Below are positions 10,746 through 20,580 of a DNA stretch of 64,000 nt, in pieces (the stretch's first letter is position 1; the number at the start of each line of letters is the position of its first letter). The position numbers and the translations under genes are program-made. Source of the stretch: Daphnia pulex (taxonomy: Eukaryota; Arthropoda; Branchiopoda; Diplostraca; Daphniidae); contig NC_060021.1 in NCBI RefSeq assembly GCF_021134715.1, positions 6,386,001 through 6,450,000 of the forward strand, in the 5' to 3' direction. Under the pieces are notes generated by a model that had not been told where the DNA came from, ran no database searches, and saw only the letters and a program-made list of their open reading frames with translations.

Positions 10746-12044
10746 TTACTGCAGCCAATACTTGGTTGCAGAATCAAGTGGTTGATTTTGTTTAGCAACA
10801 TCAGGATTATATTGAGAATGATACTTTTGTTTCGGCTTAGCCTTAACTTTCCTTTCATCAGAATCGCTGTCGTCAGTGCTTGATCGGCTCAATTGCTTTT
10901 CCTTTGATGTTGCAGCAATGGTGCCGTTGACGGTGGCTAAAAGTTTGTTGGCTTTGGCACGTTCAGCCTTTTCACGCTGAAGTCTCTTGGCACGTAAAAT
11001 TGCCAATCGCTTTTCCTTTTCCGCATCAGAGTCTTCGGATAAATTTGAGGATTCTGAAGTAGAATCCTCTGAACTTGAATTACTTGTTTTTCTTCTTTTT
11101 TTCTTGCTTGCTTGAGAATCGTCAGTTGAACGACGTTTATCCTTTTTGTGTTTCTTAGATTTCTTCTCTTCTTTTTCTGATTTCCTCTTCTTTTTCTTGT
11201 GCCGTTTTTCTCTTGAAGATGAAATTGCTTCTGGTTTAGCAGCGGGAAATCGGAGGTCAGGAAGCTCAGACTTTTTTTTTGTTTGATCTTTCTTAGGAAT
11301 TTCCGGTTTTCCTATATAATGCCGGATCACTCGAAGGGGATCAAACATGTCTTTAGCTCTTTCTGCTTTATAGTTGATGTCCTCTTGGGTCTGATTTTTC
11401 AGGGTCTTTAACAGAGAAGGTTTCTCATACCAAGCAGATTCACCAGTCGACTCCCTTGATCCTTGTCCCAAGTAGGTGAGTAAACCAATCTGTTTTTCAT
11501 AGTCTTCTTGTTCCTTCTTCTTTTCAAGTTCATGTTCTTTATTCGCTACTCCTTCAACCTGTTTGCCCTCTTCCAAGTTGGCAAAGAAGTTTACATGACC
11601 AGATGGGGTGAATTGGACAAGATTCTTCTCTTCAGTTATAGGAACAGACACACATGCTCCATTCCTGATCACAATCTCGTAGCGAGTCTCAGTGGTACAT
11701 GGGACTTCCTTTTTCGTTGACTCTTCTACTGAGGTGAGACCTTGTCTTTCTCTTGCCCGAGTCCTCAGAATGGTGGTTCTAGTTTCTTGCTCCTAAAACA
11801 TTAATTTATCATGAGTTTCTCTTGATTCATTGACATCTTTAAAAATTAATTACAGCAAGTAAAGCACGTCTTTGTTTTTCCTTTTCTTCTTCGGCGGCTT
11901 TGGCTTCATCGCGTCGAACTCTAGCTATATTGTCTTTGGTTCTCACATGCCATCTAATACGCAGGAAATCCTTATTAGTTAAATGACATAAGTGAGAATA
12001 AATTAAGACAAACGGGAATACCTTTTCTTGGGTAAAATGTTCAT
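10746..12044 (-). CDS. LENG1: leukocyte receptor cluster member 1 (LENG1) homologue
   Basis: Exons 12044-12022, 11953-11854 and 11792-10746 give 389 aa. The N-terminus [18 protein letters not shown] is the family hallmark (CIR_N domain, residues about 8-45, rich in RRDEA and EEEKEKQRR). It is followed by the GLLTYLGQG motif, a [11 protein letters not shown] segment, a long Lys/Ser/Arg-rich region and a C-terminal [10 protein letters not shown] motif. Human LENG1 has 264 aa; the extra length here is mainly a KKKRK/SSEDS-rich disordered insertion like that of splicing factors. Members are nuclear and associate with spliceosomes; the exact role is poorly known. The first exon codes only seven complete codons plus two bases and was placed by exact match to the family start. 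Confidence 0.92.
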
Positions 12045-12917
12045 CCCGAAGAACGATTACAAACCCAACTTTATCCCCAACTTGACAGAAAATAAAAATA
12101 ACAACAACCACCTAGCGGAAGGTTTGACAGTTAAAAAATGTTGGCTCAAATTCAAAAAAGAAAAGCCCCACTTGCTAAACGATTTCATCGTGATTTCGAT
12201 CGAGTTTCTTACTTTCTTTGCAAAATTGAATTCTGAGTTCTGACCCGTCTGACCATACGACATTTTCATGGAACGCCGTTTGTGCCACTTTTTTTTTAAA
12301 TGCAACGTTGTTTTTTTATAACATAAAAACCAATTTAAAAAAAAAAAAAGATATATTGAAACCAATTTTTTTATATTGTTAAGAGCTTGGATGGAACAGA
12401 ACTACAGAAGGGACTAGTCGGGAGTCTTTGAAAACGCTCTGTCTATTTTTCCACCCACACACTTCAAGCGTAGCCGTTGACGTTGACGATCGTTTGCATG
12501 TTTCACGGTACAATCTTTCTGATAATTTATTTTTCTACAAATATATGAAAAGAGGGTGGGACCGGCCCATACTTTATTCACACCTCTATTTTTCCCTTGG
12601 GCCAGTTGCTCAATGTATTGGCCTATTGGATCTGCAAATTTGTAAGCATTAAAAAAAAAAACATTTGATTTAAATGCAAATTAGATTCTGATAGAACCAT
12701 GTTAAAATCTTTGCATAAAATTCACTTGTTATATTATTAAATAACAATTAAATGCAATTCTACTTTTTATTTTGTTATGATTTATTAAGACTTTAAGGAG
12801 GAACTCTAGAATTTAGGCACACGACGGACGACGAAAAGAGCGTTAGTTTTATTATAAAAGGCAATGAAGACATTCAAGCGATACTGTCCACCGGATGCTG
12901 CTTACAAGTTAAAAGTC
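12045..12917. other. intergenic region, nothing recognised
   Basis: This 0.87 kb is AT-rich and holds the LENG1 upstream region and the 3' flank of the GIY-YIG gene. Short open frames on both strands (for example 12428-12652 plus) show no family feature. Confidence 0.5.
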
Positions 12918-13979
12918 TTATTGATGACTCCAGCCATAGAAGAAGGTCCTGCAGTGACAAAAGAATTGCCAAAAGCATTCCCACGAGCGAAGGTCACCAC
13001 TACCAGTGGGCAGAAGGATCACTTCCATCACTTCACCGAAAACCTGCCGTGGTAGGATACCCGGCGGTAGGTCATGGAGGGAACGGTCGGCAGCATGTTC
13101 GTACATGGGTCGAAACGGTGTGTTCTCAGTAATGCCGTTGATGAACGTTCTTGCTGCTGCGCAGGCGTGTTGATCGACCCGCTCACGTAGCGATAGAGTA
13201 GTCTGGCCGACGTAGTTGATATTACAGGGTCCAAGTCGGCGATCGCATTTCCGACAGCGAATCCCGTAGATGACGTTGGTGGCACCCCCGAGGTTCACCT
13301 GCGGAGACAAGACGAGTTGCGACCCTTGGAATCTGGCCGACAAGATTGTAGGGCACACGTCGCGCGACCACCTCCGCTCAAATTCTTGGTGGATCAGCTG
13401 GTCGTGGACGTCCAAATAGTCGGCCAACTGGTACTCAATCACCTCTCTCCACAGGCGGTCAGGAGAGGAGATGACGAGATTGACTTCACTTTGATTGCTC
13501 CGCTGAATACTGGCGGAATAACCATTGGCAATCAATTCCGAGATGGTCGTGTAAATCTGGTGGAACGTTCCCCTTTGGTGTCGTCTCACTGCTTGGCTGA
13601 TGGGATCTCTGTCCGTATCAGAAACTAGAATGTGTTGACGAAGATTTCTGAGTATTTGTGAAAGTCGCCTCTGCAGCAGCAGCAACCTGTGATTGACATG
13701 GACTGAGTTTGACCTGTTGTTCTCAGTAGGTCTCTGTGGAGGCTGGTTGCCATTGGCATTAGTGGAGGTAGGCTCGAATGGAGAGAAAGCTGTGTTAACA
13801 GTATTCTCTACTTCCTCAGCTGTATTCCTCAGTGATCTTGCAATGTTCCTCGTCAATCTGGAAACCCTAGGTGTCACATAGTAGGCGGCTAAGTAACCAA
13901 CCGTAAATGCTCCCAGCATCACGCTGAATGGGGAAATCCCGGCCATAGCCGCGAGTCCCGCGACCACGGCAACTCCCAT
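12918..13979 (-). CDS. GIY-YIG nuclease-domain protein with N-terminal membrane segments
   Basis: An uninterrupted 353-codon frame. Residues about 1-40 form two hydrophobic segments (MGVAVVAGLAAMAG and FSVMLGAFTVGYLAAYYV). A polar Asn/Gln/Arg-rich middle contains a helical Leu-rich stretch (LLLLQRRLSQILRNLRQHIL). The C-terminal 100 residues match the GIY-YIG fold: NVIYGIRCRKC (GIY strand), INYVGQT (YIG strand), SLRERVDQH (catalytic Arg and following His) and SWECFW (catalytic Glu). The order and spacing resemble the endonuclease of Penelope-like elements, but no reverse transcriptase is present in or near this frame. The gene is intron-poor among intron-rich neighbours. The start is the first ATG in frame; a 5' coding exon at 14322-14108 is possible (separate entry). 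It may be a domesticated nuclease or a host membrane-linked nuclease; nothing shows its substrate. Confidence 0.75.
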   Translation of the reverse strand: MGVAVVAGLAAMAGISPFSVMLGAFTVGYLAAYYVTPRVSRLTRNIARSLRNTAEEVENTVNTAFSPFEPTSTNANGNQPPQRPTENNRSNSVHVNHRLLLLQRRLSQILRNLRQHILVSDTDRDPISQAVRRHQRGTFHQIYTTISELIANGYSASIQRSNQSEVNLVISSPDRLWREVIEYQLADYLDVHDQLIHQEFERRWSRDVCPTILSARFQGSQLVLSPQVNLGGATNVIYGIRCRKCDRRLGPCNINYVGQTTLSLRERVDQHACAAARTFINGITENTPFRPMYEHAADRSLHDLPPGILPRQVFGEVMEVILLPTGSGDLRSWECFWQFFCHCRTFFYGWSHQ

Positions 13980-14107
13980 TGTGGAATTACAATCAAAAGT
14001 GTACACCGGGATATTGGTGCAGCTCTATTGCTGAGAGCTCTATTGTTAAAATTTATGTGAGGAAATTTTGAACTGCTTCTAATATTTCTAAATGAACAAC
14101 TTACTTG

Positions 14108-14322
14108 ATCAACAACAGCGTAAGTGATGAGAACCAAACCAGATGTAATAGACGAAAAATGGTTTGGTTTCTGGCTCTGGTTAGAAGTAGATTTTGGAGA
14201 AAAAACGTTCAGTGCCTGAAGAATGGCAAATGACGAATCACACGCGGACGCGGGACGCCCCAACTGGATAGCACGGAGCACGGAATAAGATCGTCTGCTT
14301 GACTGCTTCTTTCTTCTGTTTC
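14108..14322 (-). CDS. possible upstream coding exon of the GIY-YIG gene
   Basis: On the minus strand a polypyrimidine acceptor (TTTTTTTTTCAG) at about 14323 opens a 215 bp segment ending GATCAA before GTAAGT. One frame is open throughout, Ser-rich with a hydrophobic end SSITSGLVLITYAVVDQ. Joined in phase 0 to an AG at about 14029, it would extend the GIY-YIG frame upstream through GTG TAC ACT to the ATG at 13979. Splice signals are seen, but the second acceptor is weak and protein similarity is unknown, so this may be 5' UTR or unrelated. Confidence 0.3.
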
Positions 14323-15111
14323 TGAAAAAAAAATGACAAGACGTGCAGGCATATCTCTCGGCTACTTCGGCGGGCACAGACTTGGTTCATTGGTTGACTA
14401 TAGCTTAGGTTATTTTACTGATTTTGCTACTAGAAATTTATGTTTGCTGTTTCAGAATCGTGGAACCTACGACTGCTACGACGCTCAAATGGAGAAATTT
14501 CCAAACGCCTATTTCTTGGCCAGTAGGAGACAGGCACTAAAGTCATCTAGTGTTTCCTTTTAGAACGACGCTATCGAAATATTGTATTTGACTTGCCAAT
14601 TACCATTGCCAGTTGCCACGGTGCCGCCACCCGAGATCATTTCGTGCTAAATCATTTCTATATTCAAATGCTAAACGTTCTGATTTACTTACTTCGTTAA
14701 TTTTTTATGCTTTTTAATTCAGATGCAGTGCAGAAGAAAAACGTGCTTTGGGTGTGATTTTAAACCATTCAAGGATGGTAAATCAAAATCAACGCAAAAT
14801 CGTTCGTAAGCAACTAAAGATGAAGCTTACGAGGTGATTATAACCACATATAAAATATTTCTTTATGCACTGGATAAAAAATGTCTTGTTAAGGGTCAAA
14901 ATTAACGTCTACGTCTCACCGACATCGACATTTGGTATTCGTTCTACTTAATTTGACAATTATATGCGATTATATGAAATTTCTGAAAATTTTTCTGATA
15001 ATTTATTGGACTTCAAATTTTTTAATATGTATACCATACTAATCTAATTTATTTCTTATATCGTGGATCAGGGTAAGAAAAGAATTTTGATAGCTTTTTC
15101 CAATTCATATT
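14323..15111. other. intergenic region with a small unassigned open frame
   Basis: A plus-strand frame at 14333-14563 (76 codons, Gly/Leu/Phe-rich) ends with a segment following a good acceptor-like TTTGCTGTTTCAG, so a small spliced gene divergent from the GIY-YIG gene is conceivable but unsupported by any family match. The remainder to 15111 is AT-rich with nothing recognised. Confidence 0.3.
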
Positions 15112-17036
15112 CTAATCAAGGGTTTTTAGAAACAGTTCAACATCCTTCAGTTCCTTGCTGGAAATGATGGCTAATCGACCTTCATCCGTCTCTTCCGGCT
15201 CCCACGAGAAGATCGTCGATGACTCTTGCAGCATTTTCCGGACCACCTTTTCAAAAAATGTAAAATTAAATTTTCATTGAAACATTTATGATAATAATTT
15301 TAAAAAAATTACTTTAACATTGGCTTGCAGTTCTTCCTTTGAAATACTTTGAGTGAGACAGAGCTTACGACAACGAACAGATAACACAGCTTGCAGCTCA
15401 TACAGTAAAATGGCTCTCAAACGGGTCATCCCTAAATGAATGAAATAATTCCAATTAATCATGACGGATGCATTAATTTTTAATTACAGGCCGCGTTACC
15501 TGGTGAAACAGCGTCGGCTACTTTCAAAAGTTCTAAAGCCAGAGCTTCTTTGGCGTTGAGCGTGTCGTCGTTCATTTCAATCAGACTCTGCCCTTCCAGG
15601 TGTCCGTACATTTGACAGAGCGCCATTTTAACATCGGTCAAGTAAAAGTGATTCGGATGAAGAACTTTGGAGAACTTGCGCAAGAATCCCTCGCAATCCT
15701 TAACCGATCCTTTTTTCAAAGCCACAATCTCCTTGCCGACACTTTCTATAATTTCGGCCGCATAGTTGGCCGGTTGGCGAGCGCCGCATTGCCGACAGAT
15801 CCAGTCACTGGCATCATCCAGCGGGTTTTCTGTCAAAAGGATTCCCGCCGATTGCTGCGGACATTTCTGGCAATAAAAACCAGAAGTGAACGTATCCAGC
15901 TCAGTCGGATCTTTACAGCGTTCGCAGACGCACTGGAAGAATTTCGTTTGCGAAAGGTGACGCTGACGGTTCATCGTTCCCCATAGCGGCTCCGTGTAAC
16001 ATAGTGCTATTTTCTCTCCTTTAGGTATTCCCACAGCCGCCCGGATGACAATATCCCCCTTGTTGGTGAAGGTTTTGATGGCGTTGGCCACGCAATCGTG
16101 TTCCAGCAAACTGGCCGTCGAGTAGACGGCCACCAATCCGTGTTGAGAATTGCCTTTCATCGGCGGCTGTTCGAAGCTGTTGACCATTACAATTCCGCAT
16201 AGTTGTAGGATCAGCTCTTCCGGGATTTGGAGTCCCAGCGTTTCGCGGATGAATCGGACCGCCGTGGCTTGATCCACGTCCTCCATTCCTTTTTGGCGTC
16301 GCTCTTGAACGTGAGCCTCCAACTGCATCAGCTCCTCCCACCGTTCCGGATTCTGATCCCGCAGCGCCAGGCAGCGCAACACCATGACGCTTTGGTAGGC
16401 TTGAACCGGAAGGCTGCCGACGATGGGTCGTCCACCCGACGCCATCACTCCGCACTCGGCCGCGTGATCCGACTCGTGAGCGTGGCAATCATCGCGTCCG
16501 CACATGGGCCAGCCGCACTGGGAGCATCTTGTCCGCCCGTCGACGCCGGAATAGCATCCGAGGCAGATTTGTCCGGCCGTGTGCTTGGGTCCCATAACAA
16601 TGGGTTTCTCTTGTAGGATGACATCGCCTGGTTGTTGCCATGAGAAGAAGAGAAACGGAAGAGGATAATCGTTGGACTCAAATGTTTGAAGAGGGTCAGA
16701 GAACTCTCGGTAAGTTTACAACAGTTATTAATAGAAATTGGCGTGTTTCGACCGTTCCCCGCCTTCGAGGTCCGAGTCGATTCTATTTCAGCTCAGCCGC
16801 AAAGCACACGAGAATAAACGAAAACATATTAATATGTATATACCAGCTTTGAGGTCCCGACAGGCGATCAAATGCCGTCCAACAGTGAGCGTCTGCTCGA
16901 TGCGGTAGGCCTTGCAATGGGATCGGTGCTTCTTCCAATCGCTTTTCTGGTGATCCCTGGAGCAGTAGAAGACGGCCTGGCATCCGGAACAGCGCTGGTG
17001 AGCCTCCTTCCCGCAGAAACATTTCTCTTCCGTCAT
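15112..17036 (-). CDS. SET and MYND domain protein, arthropod SmydA type (MYND present)
   Basis: Exons 17036-16844, 16627-15500, 15431-15313 and 15246-15112 give 524 aa. The N-terminus is a MYND zinc finger (KCFCGKEAHQRC, CSGC, VFYCSRDHQ, HRSHC). The split SET domain begins at the first junction (VGRHLIACRDLKAGDVIL) and is interrupted by a second Cys-rich block (ICLGCYSG, RCSQCGWPMC). SET-core residues are altered: the canonical NHSCxPN motif reads EHDCVAN, and the late SYT/TD motif reads CYTEP. The post-SET cysteines are kept (CVCERC, CQKC, CRQCG). A C-terminal helical domain follows. SMYD proteins methylate lysines, but SmydA members are an arthropod expansion with poorly known substrates, and the altered motifs here suggest weak or lost methyltransferase activity. 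Divergent partner at 17456. Confidence 0.88.
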
Positions 17037-17455
17037 CTCCCGTCAAACTGATAAAACACAATGTCGAGCGGTCTATTATTAAGTTATGCGCACATTTTAC
17101 TATGTTTTGATAAGTCGTTTGCTGGGGAGTCTGGATCAAAACAATGTCTCTTTATGGGTGTGAGTGGGTGTGTGTTTTCAACAGCACCATTGACCTGCTG
17201 GCAGCGAAAATTCTGGCATCATTTGATTAATTGGCGTTTGTTTACGACTCGTTTTCAGCGTTTATTTCCTAGCTGCTGGCCGCCTATTTATAGATTGACA
17301 AGAAAAAAACGCTGACACTCGAGGATATCACGAGCGGGCGGCCAGTGCGACTGAAGACGATTGGTCCCTCCTCTTCCTCGTCGACAACATTTGGCGCAAA
17401 AAACCACAGATACGCACCAAAAGAGACGGTACGCATTCATCCATGGGCTGTCGTG

Positions 17456-19856
17456 ATGAGCGGTCTCATTATCACTCCTCTTCAGCCAGTTCTACTACCC
17501 TCGTCGATTGCTGGTCGCCCCTCCGATGACCAGCACTACGACTCGACGTCGTCAATCACGACCCAAAATCCCGCCGACGTTGTGGTAAGTTTCAATCGAA
17601 ATTTCGCTGAATTTGTTGATCGTCTTGTGTACCTATTTTGCGTCGTGGCGCTGGCCAGAAATTTTGAACCGAATTTCCCTCTCTCGCTCTGGCGGATCGA
17701 TTGGGTTTCTAGTGATCGATTATTAATACCCAGCGACGGAAATAGCGTATAACCGACAGGACGTGAATACGCCACACGTGTGCGTCCTCGGTGAGAGGAA
17801 ATGAAACAAAAAGGGAAGAGGAGACGGTTCTAGAAATTTAGAAATTCTTACCTTCAGGAAACGCACTAACAATAATTCGAATCACGTCGATAAAAATAGA
17901 TCCCCAGGCGCGATATATTGTGTTGTGTCTGTGTTAAATGTTGTTGCCTTCTTTCAGCGTAGTTTGTTGTTGATATATATATTTCGCGCACGTGATGTAA
18001 ATACACACCCACAGCAGCAGCAGAACCACGATGGAGACAGCACAGCCACAGAACAAAAGTCGGTTGTGAGCGTTCGCTTTCAAGTGGATGGTATGGACGA
18101 GGCGCCCTATAACGTCCGAGTCGTTCGTGCGACTTCTATAAATATCCCGTCGCCCGTTTAAAAACGGTTCCAGAGTCTTCGGGAATCGACGGTCCCGATA
18201 AGTGCTGTCCTCTGCTGTGACCGCCAAACCTTTTTATTCAATTTTGTTTTGTTTTCATTTTTCAAATTCAAATCGATTTTTAAATTGATTTCATTTTTCT
18301 ATAGGGCGCTGAGCCACCCGTGGGATGTGCGTTCACGATCGGGAAATCATCCGACATTGGAAAGTATTAACTTATATAATTCACTGATTATAGGTGCAGG
18401 TATGTCAAACTTGTTCCGTCTAGATTTCTAGTCGCTACGAGAAATATCAGGGCTGATGAAATTATCATTGATGCTGAAGAAGCCCTGGCTGTCGGACCGA
18501 AACAGGCAACCCATCCGGTAATTGAAACAATAATCCTTTATTAATTCTTTTCATTCAATTTAATCTTACATAACAGGTATGCTTGAATTGTTATCGGCGT
18601 GTGGACGGCAGCTACCTGTGCCCTCGTTGTCAATGGCCGCTGTGTTCAGAAGTTTGCGCACAGATGGAAAACGGTGCCCATCAGAAATACGAATGCGAAT
18701 TGTTGGCCAACCGAGAAGCTTATCCAACCAAGGAAGAACTGGAACAAGATGATTGCCGCCTGTACGATTGCATCGCACCTTTGCGGATAGTCCTGGATAA
18801 CCACCGCAATCCGGAGAGAAGTCGCTTGTGGCTCGGATTGGAGGATCACCGCCTTTACCGACAAAAGATTGGCATTTGGCACGTCGATCGCAAAACCGTG
18901 GTCGAGCCCGTTCTCAACAAATGGCAATTAGGTGAGAATACCAACGAAGAAGAACTGCAAAGAGCGTGCGGGATTTTGGAGGTGAACGCGTTTGAAGTTT
19001 GTGACGACGATAAAACCATCAGCGCTCGGGCCGTTTACTCTCACGCTTGTTTAATGGCTCACAATTGCGTTCCAAACACGGCATGTTGCGTGAATCCCGC
19101 CACTCAACGGATGACCGTTCGTGCGGCCGTCGACATCCCAGCCGGCCAAATGATCACGACGTCGTACACTTTTACCTTGGATGGAACGTTACGTCGTCGA
19201 TCCCATTTGAAAGAAACGAAATTCTTTGACTGTTGCTGCCCTCGCTGTTGCGATCCTACCGAACTGGGCAGTCATCTGAGTTCGCTGGCCTGTCCCAGAT
19301 GCAGCGGCCGGAATTACACCGTTCCGGAGGATCCGCTCAATCCTGCAAGTTTCTGGAAATGTCAGGGGGAAAAGTGCGGCAACCGAATAGGATCAGATCA
19401 GGTCAACCAACTCCTCGCCTGTCTCCAGCGCAAAGCGGATGAACTTAACTACGACGATTTTCAAGGATTGGAAATTTTTATCGAGACATGGTCGTCTCTT
19501 CTCCATCCCAACCACTCGCTATTGATTGGCATCAAGTATTACCTGTGCCATTTTTATGGCAACGCTCCAGGATTTCTCCTCAAAGAAATGTCGTGGCGAT
19601 TTCTGACCAGGAAGATGAAACTCTGCGAGGAACTGTTAAACATTGCTCGCATTCTAGAGCCTGGAGATTCAAACTTTCACTGTACGAATTCATATTTATA
19701 AACATGATCTAATCATTAAGGCTTGAATCAAATTTTTATTTTTATCGATTAGGCAGCTTACTCAGAGAATACGAGTTGGCGGAGAACGAGCTGTTCCAAC
19801 GAATGGCAATTGAAGAAGAAGAAGAAAATGAATTAAGCCATGGTGATCACGAATAG
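17456..19856 (+). CDS. SET domain protein, SmydA paralogue lacking the N-terminal MYND finger
   Basis: Exons 17456-17584, 18305-18363, 18424-18517, 18577-19681 and 19753-19856 give 496 aa. Residues 1-43 are Ser/Pro-rich and not a MYND finger. The SET N-part follows (IGKFLVATRNIRADEIII), then the internal Cys block VCLNCYRR and YLCPRCQWPLC, then the SET core with HNCVPNTACC, closer to the NHSCxPN consensus than the neighbour, TTSYT, and post-SET cysteines (CCCPRCC, CPRCSG, CGNR). The exon 2/3 junction was fixed by phase and by similarity to the divergent paralogue at the same position. The C-terminus is acidic (IEEEEENEL). The weakest part of the model is exon 1: it has a strong donor (GTAAGT) but a 720 bp intron and no homology, so a missed MYND exon cannot be excluded. 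A polyadenylation signal lies at 20041. Confidence 0.83.
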
Positions 19857-20040
19857 CCTTCACCACCACACATCGCCCAGAGAGGAATTCAATTTGATTG
19901 ATTTACCTAATTTAATTTTGACCTTATTTGATCTGATAGATGATGTTTAATCGATTGTGATGCGTTTTGCCGTTTGTGATTTAGCCTCGTGCCTTTCGGC
20001 TATTTACATATACATATTTTCGTTCGATTGATTTGCAATT

Positions 20041-20046
20041 AATAAA
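20041..20046 (+). terminator. polyadenylation signal AATAAA of the plus-strand SmydA gene
   Basis: AATAAA lies 185 bp after the stop codon at 19854-19856, the first such hexamer downstream. Confidence 0.6.
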
Positions 20047-20479
20047 GCTCTGTGAACCAATAACTATAAAATGTCTTATCTTCGTTGTTTACTTCTTAAA
20101 ACCAGCATACATATTTTTTAATTGTTCGCCATCAGAGGTATGGCGAGTTGATAGGAGTTGATTGTCTAAAAATGAAACAAGTCATAAAAATGTTAGAAAT
20201 TGAATAACATTTAAACTTTTACATTTTTGAATTAAACACATTTGAATTTAATAGTTTTGAACTGTAGAAAGCCATTTTGTAGTATCGAGCAAATCTTATT
20301 ATCGATTGATTAGTAAAGCCTACTTTAAGTTAAATGATTTTAAATTTGATACACAATGGAAGAGAATGAAACACGTGAAAAAGGGAGAATGCGAAAAATG
20401 GCGGTAGGAGCACAATGATGTGGATTAAACGCCCCCAAATTACATCATTAGTAAAGGAGGAAGAGTTCGAAAAAAGTAG

Positions 20480-20514
20480 TATAAAAGCCGGTCCTTTTCG
20501 ATTCTTCAATCAGT
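20480..20514 (+). promoter_or_regulatory. TATA box plus arthropod initiator of the Tyr-rich gene
   Basis: TATAAAA at 20480-20486 is followed by TCAGT at 20510-20514, the arthropod initiator consensus, with its A about 32 bp after the TATA start, the canonical spacing. The ATG is about 70 bp further on. This architecture is typical of strongly induced tissue- or stage-specific genes such as cuticle genes. Confidence 0.8.
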
Positions 20515-20580
20515 CGAAGCTGTTCAGTGCTCAATTGCAGTACTGTCTAGTCAGCTGAAGTTCAATTGTATTCTCTCATA

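Noticed and set aside
12864-13055. Plus-strand small frame starting MKTFKRYCPPDAAYK
   Set aside because: Mostly antisense to the end of the GIY-YIG frame, with no upstream promoter signal stronger than chance.
16021-16488. 155-codon minus-strand frame overlapping the SmydA SET exon
   Set aside because: Alternate frame of a well-supported SET-domain exon, Gly/Arg-rich from codon shadowing.
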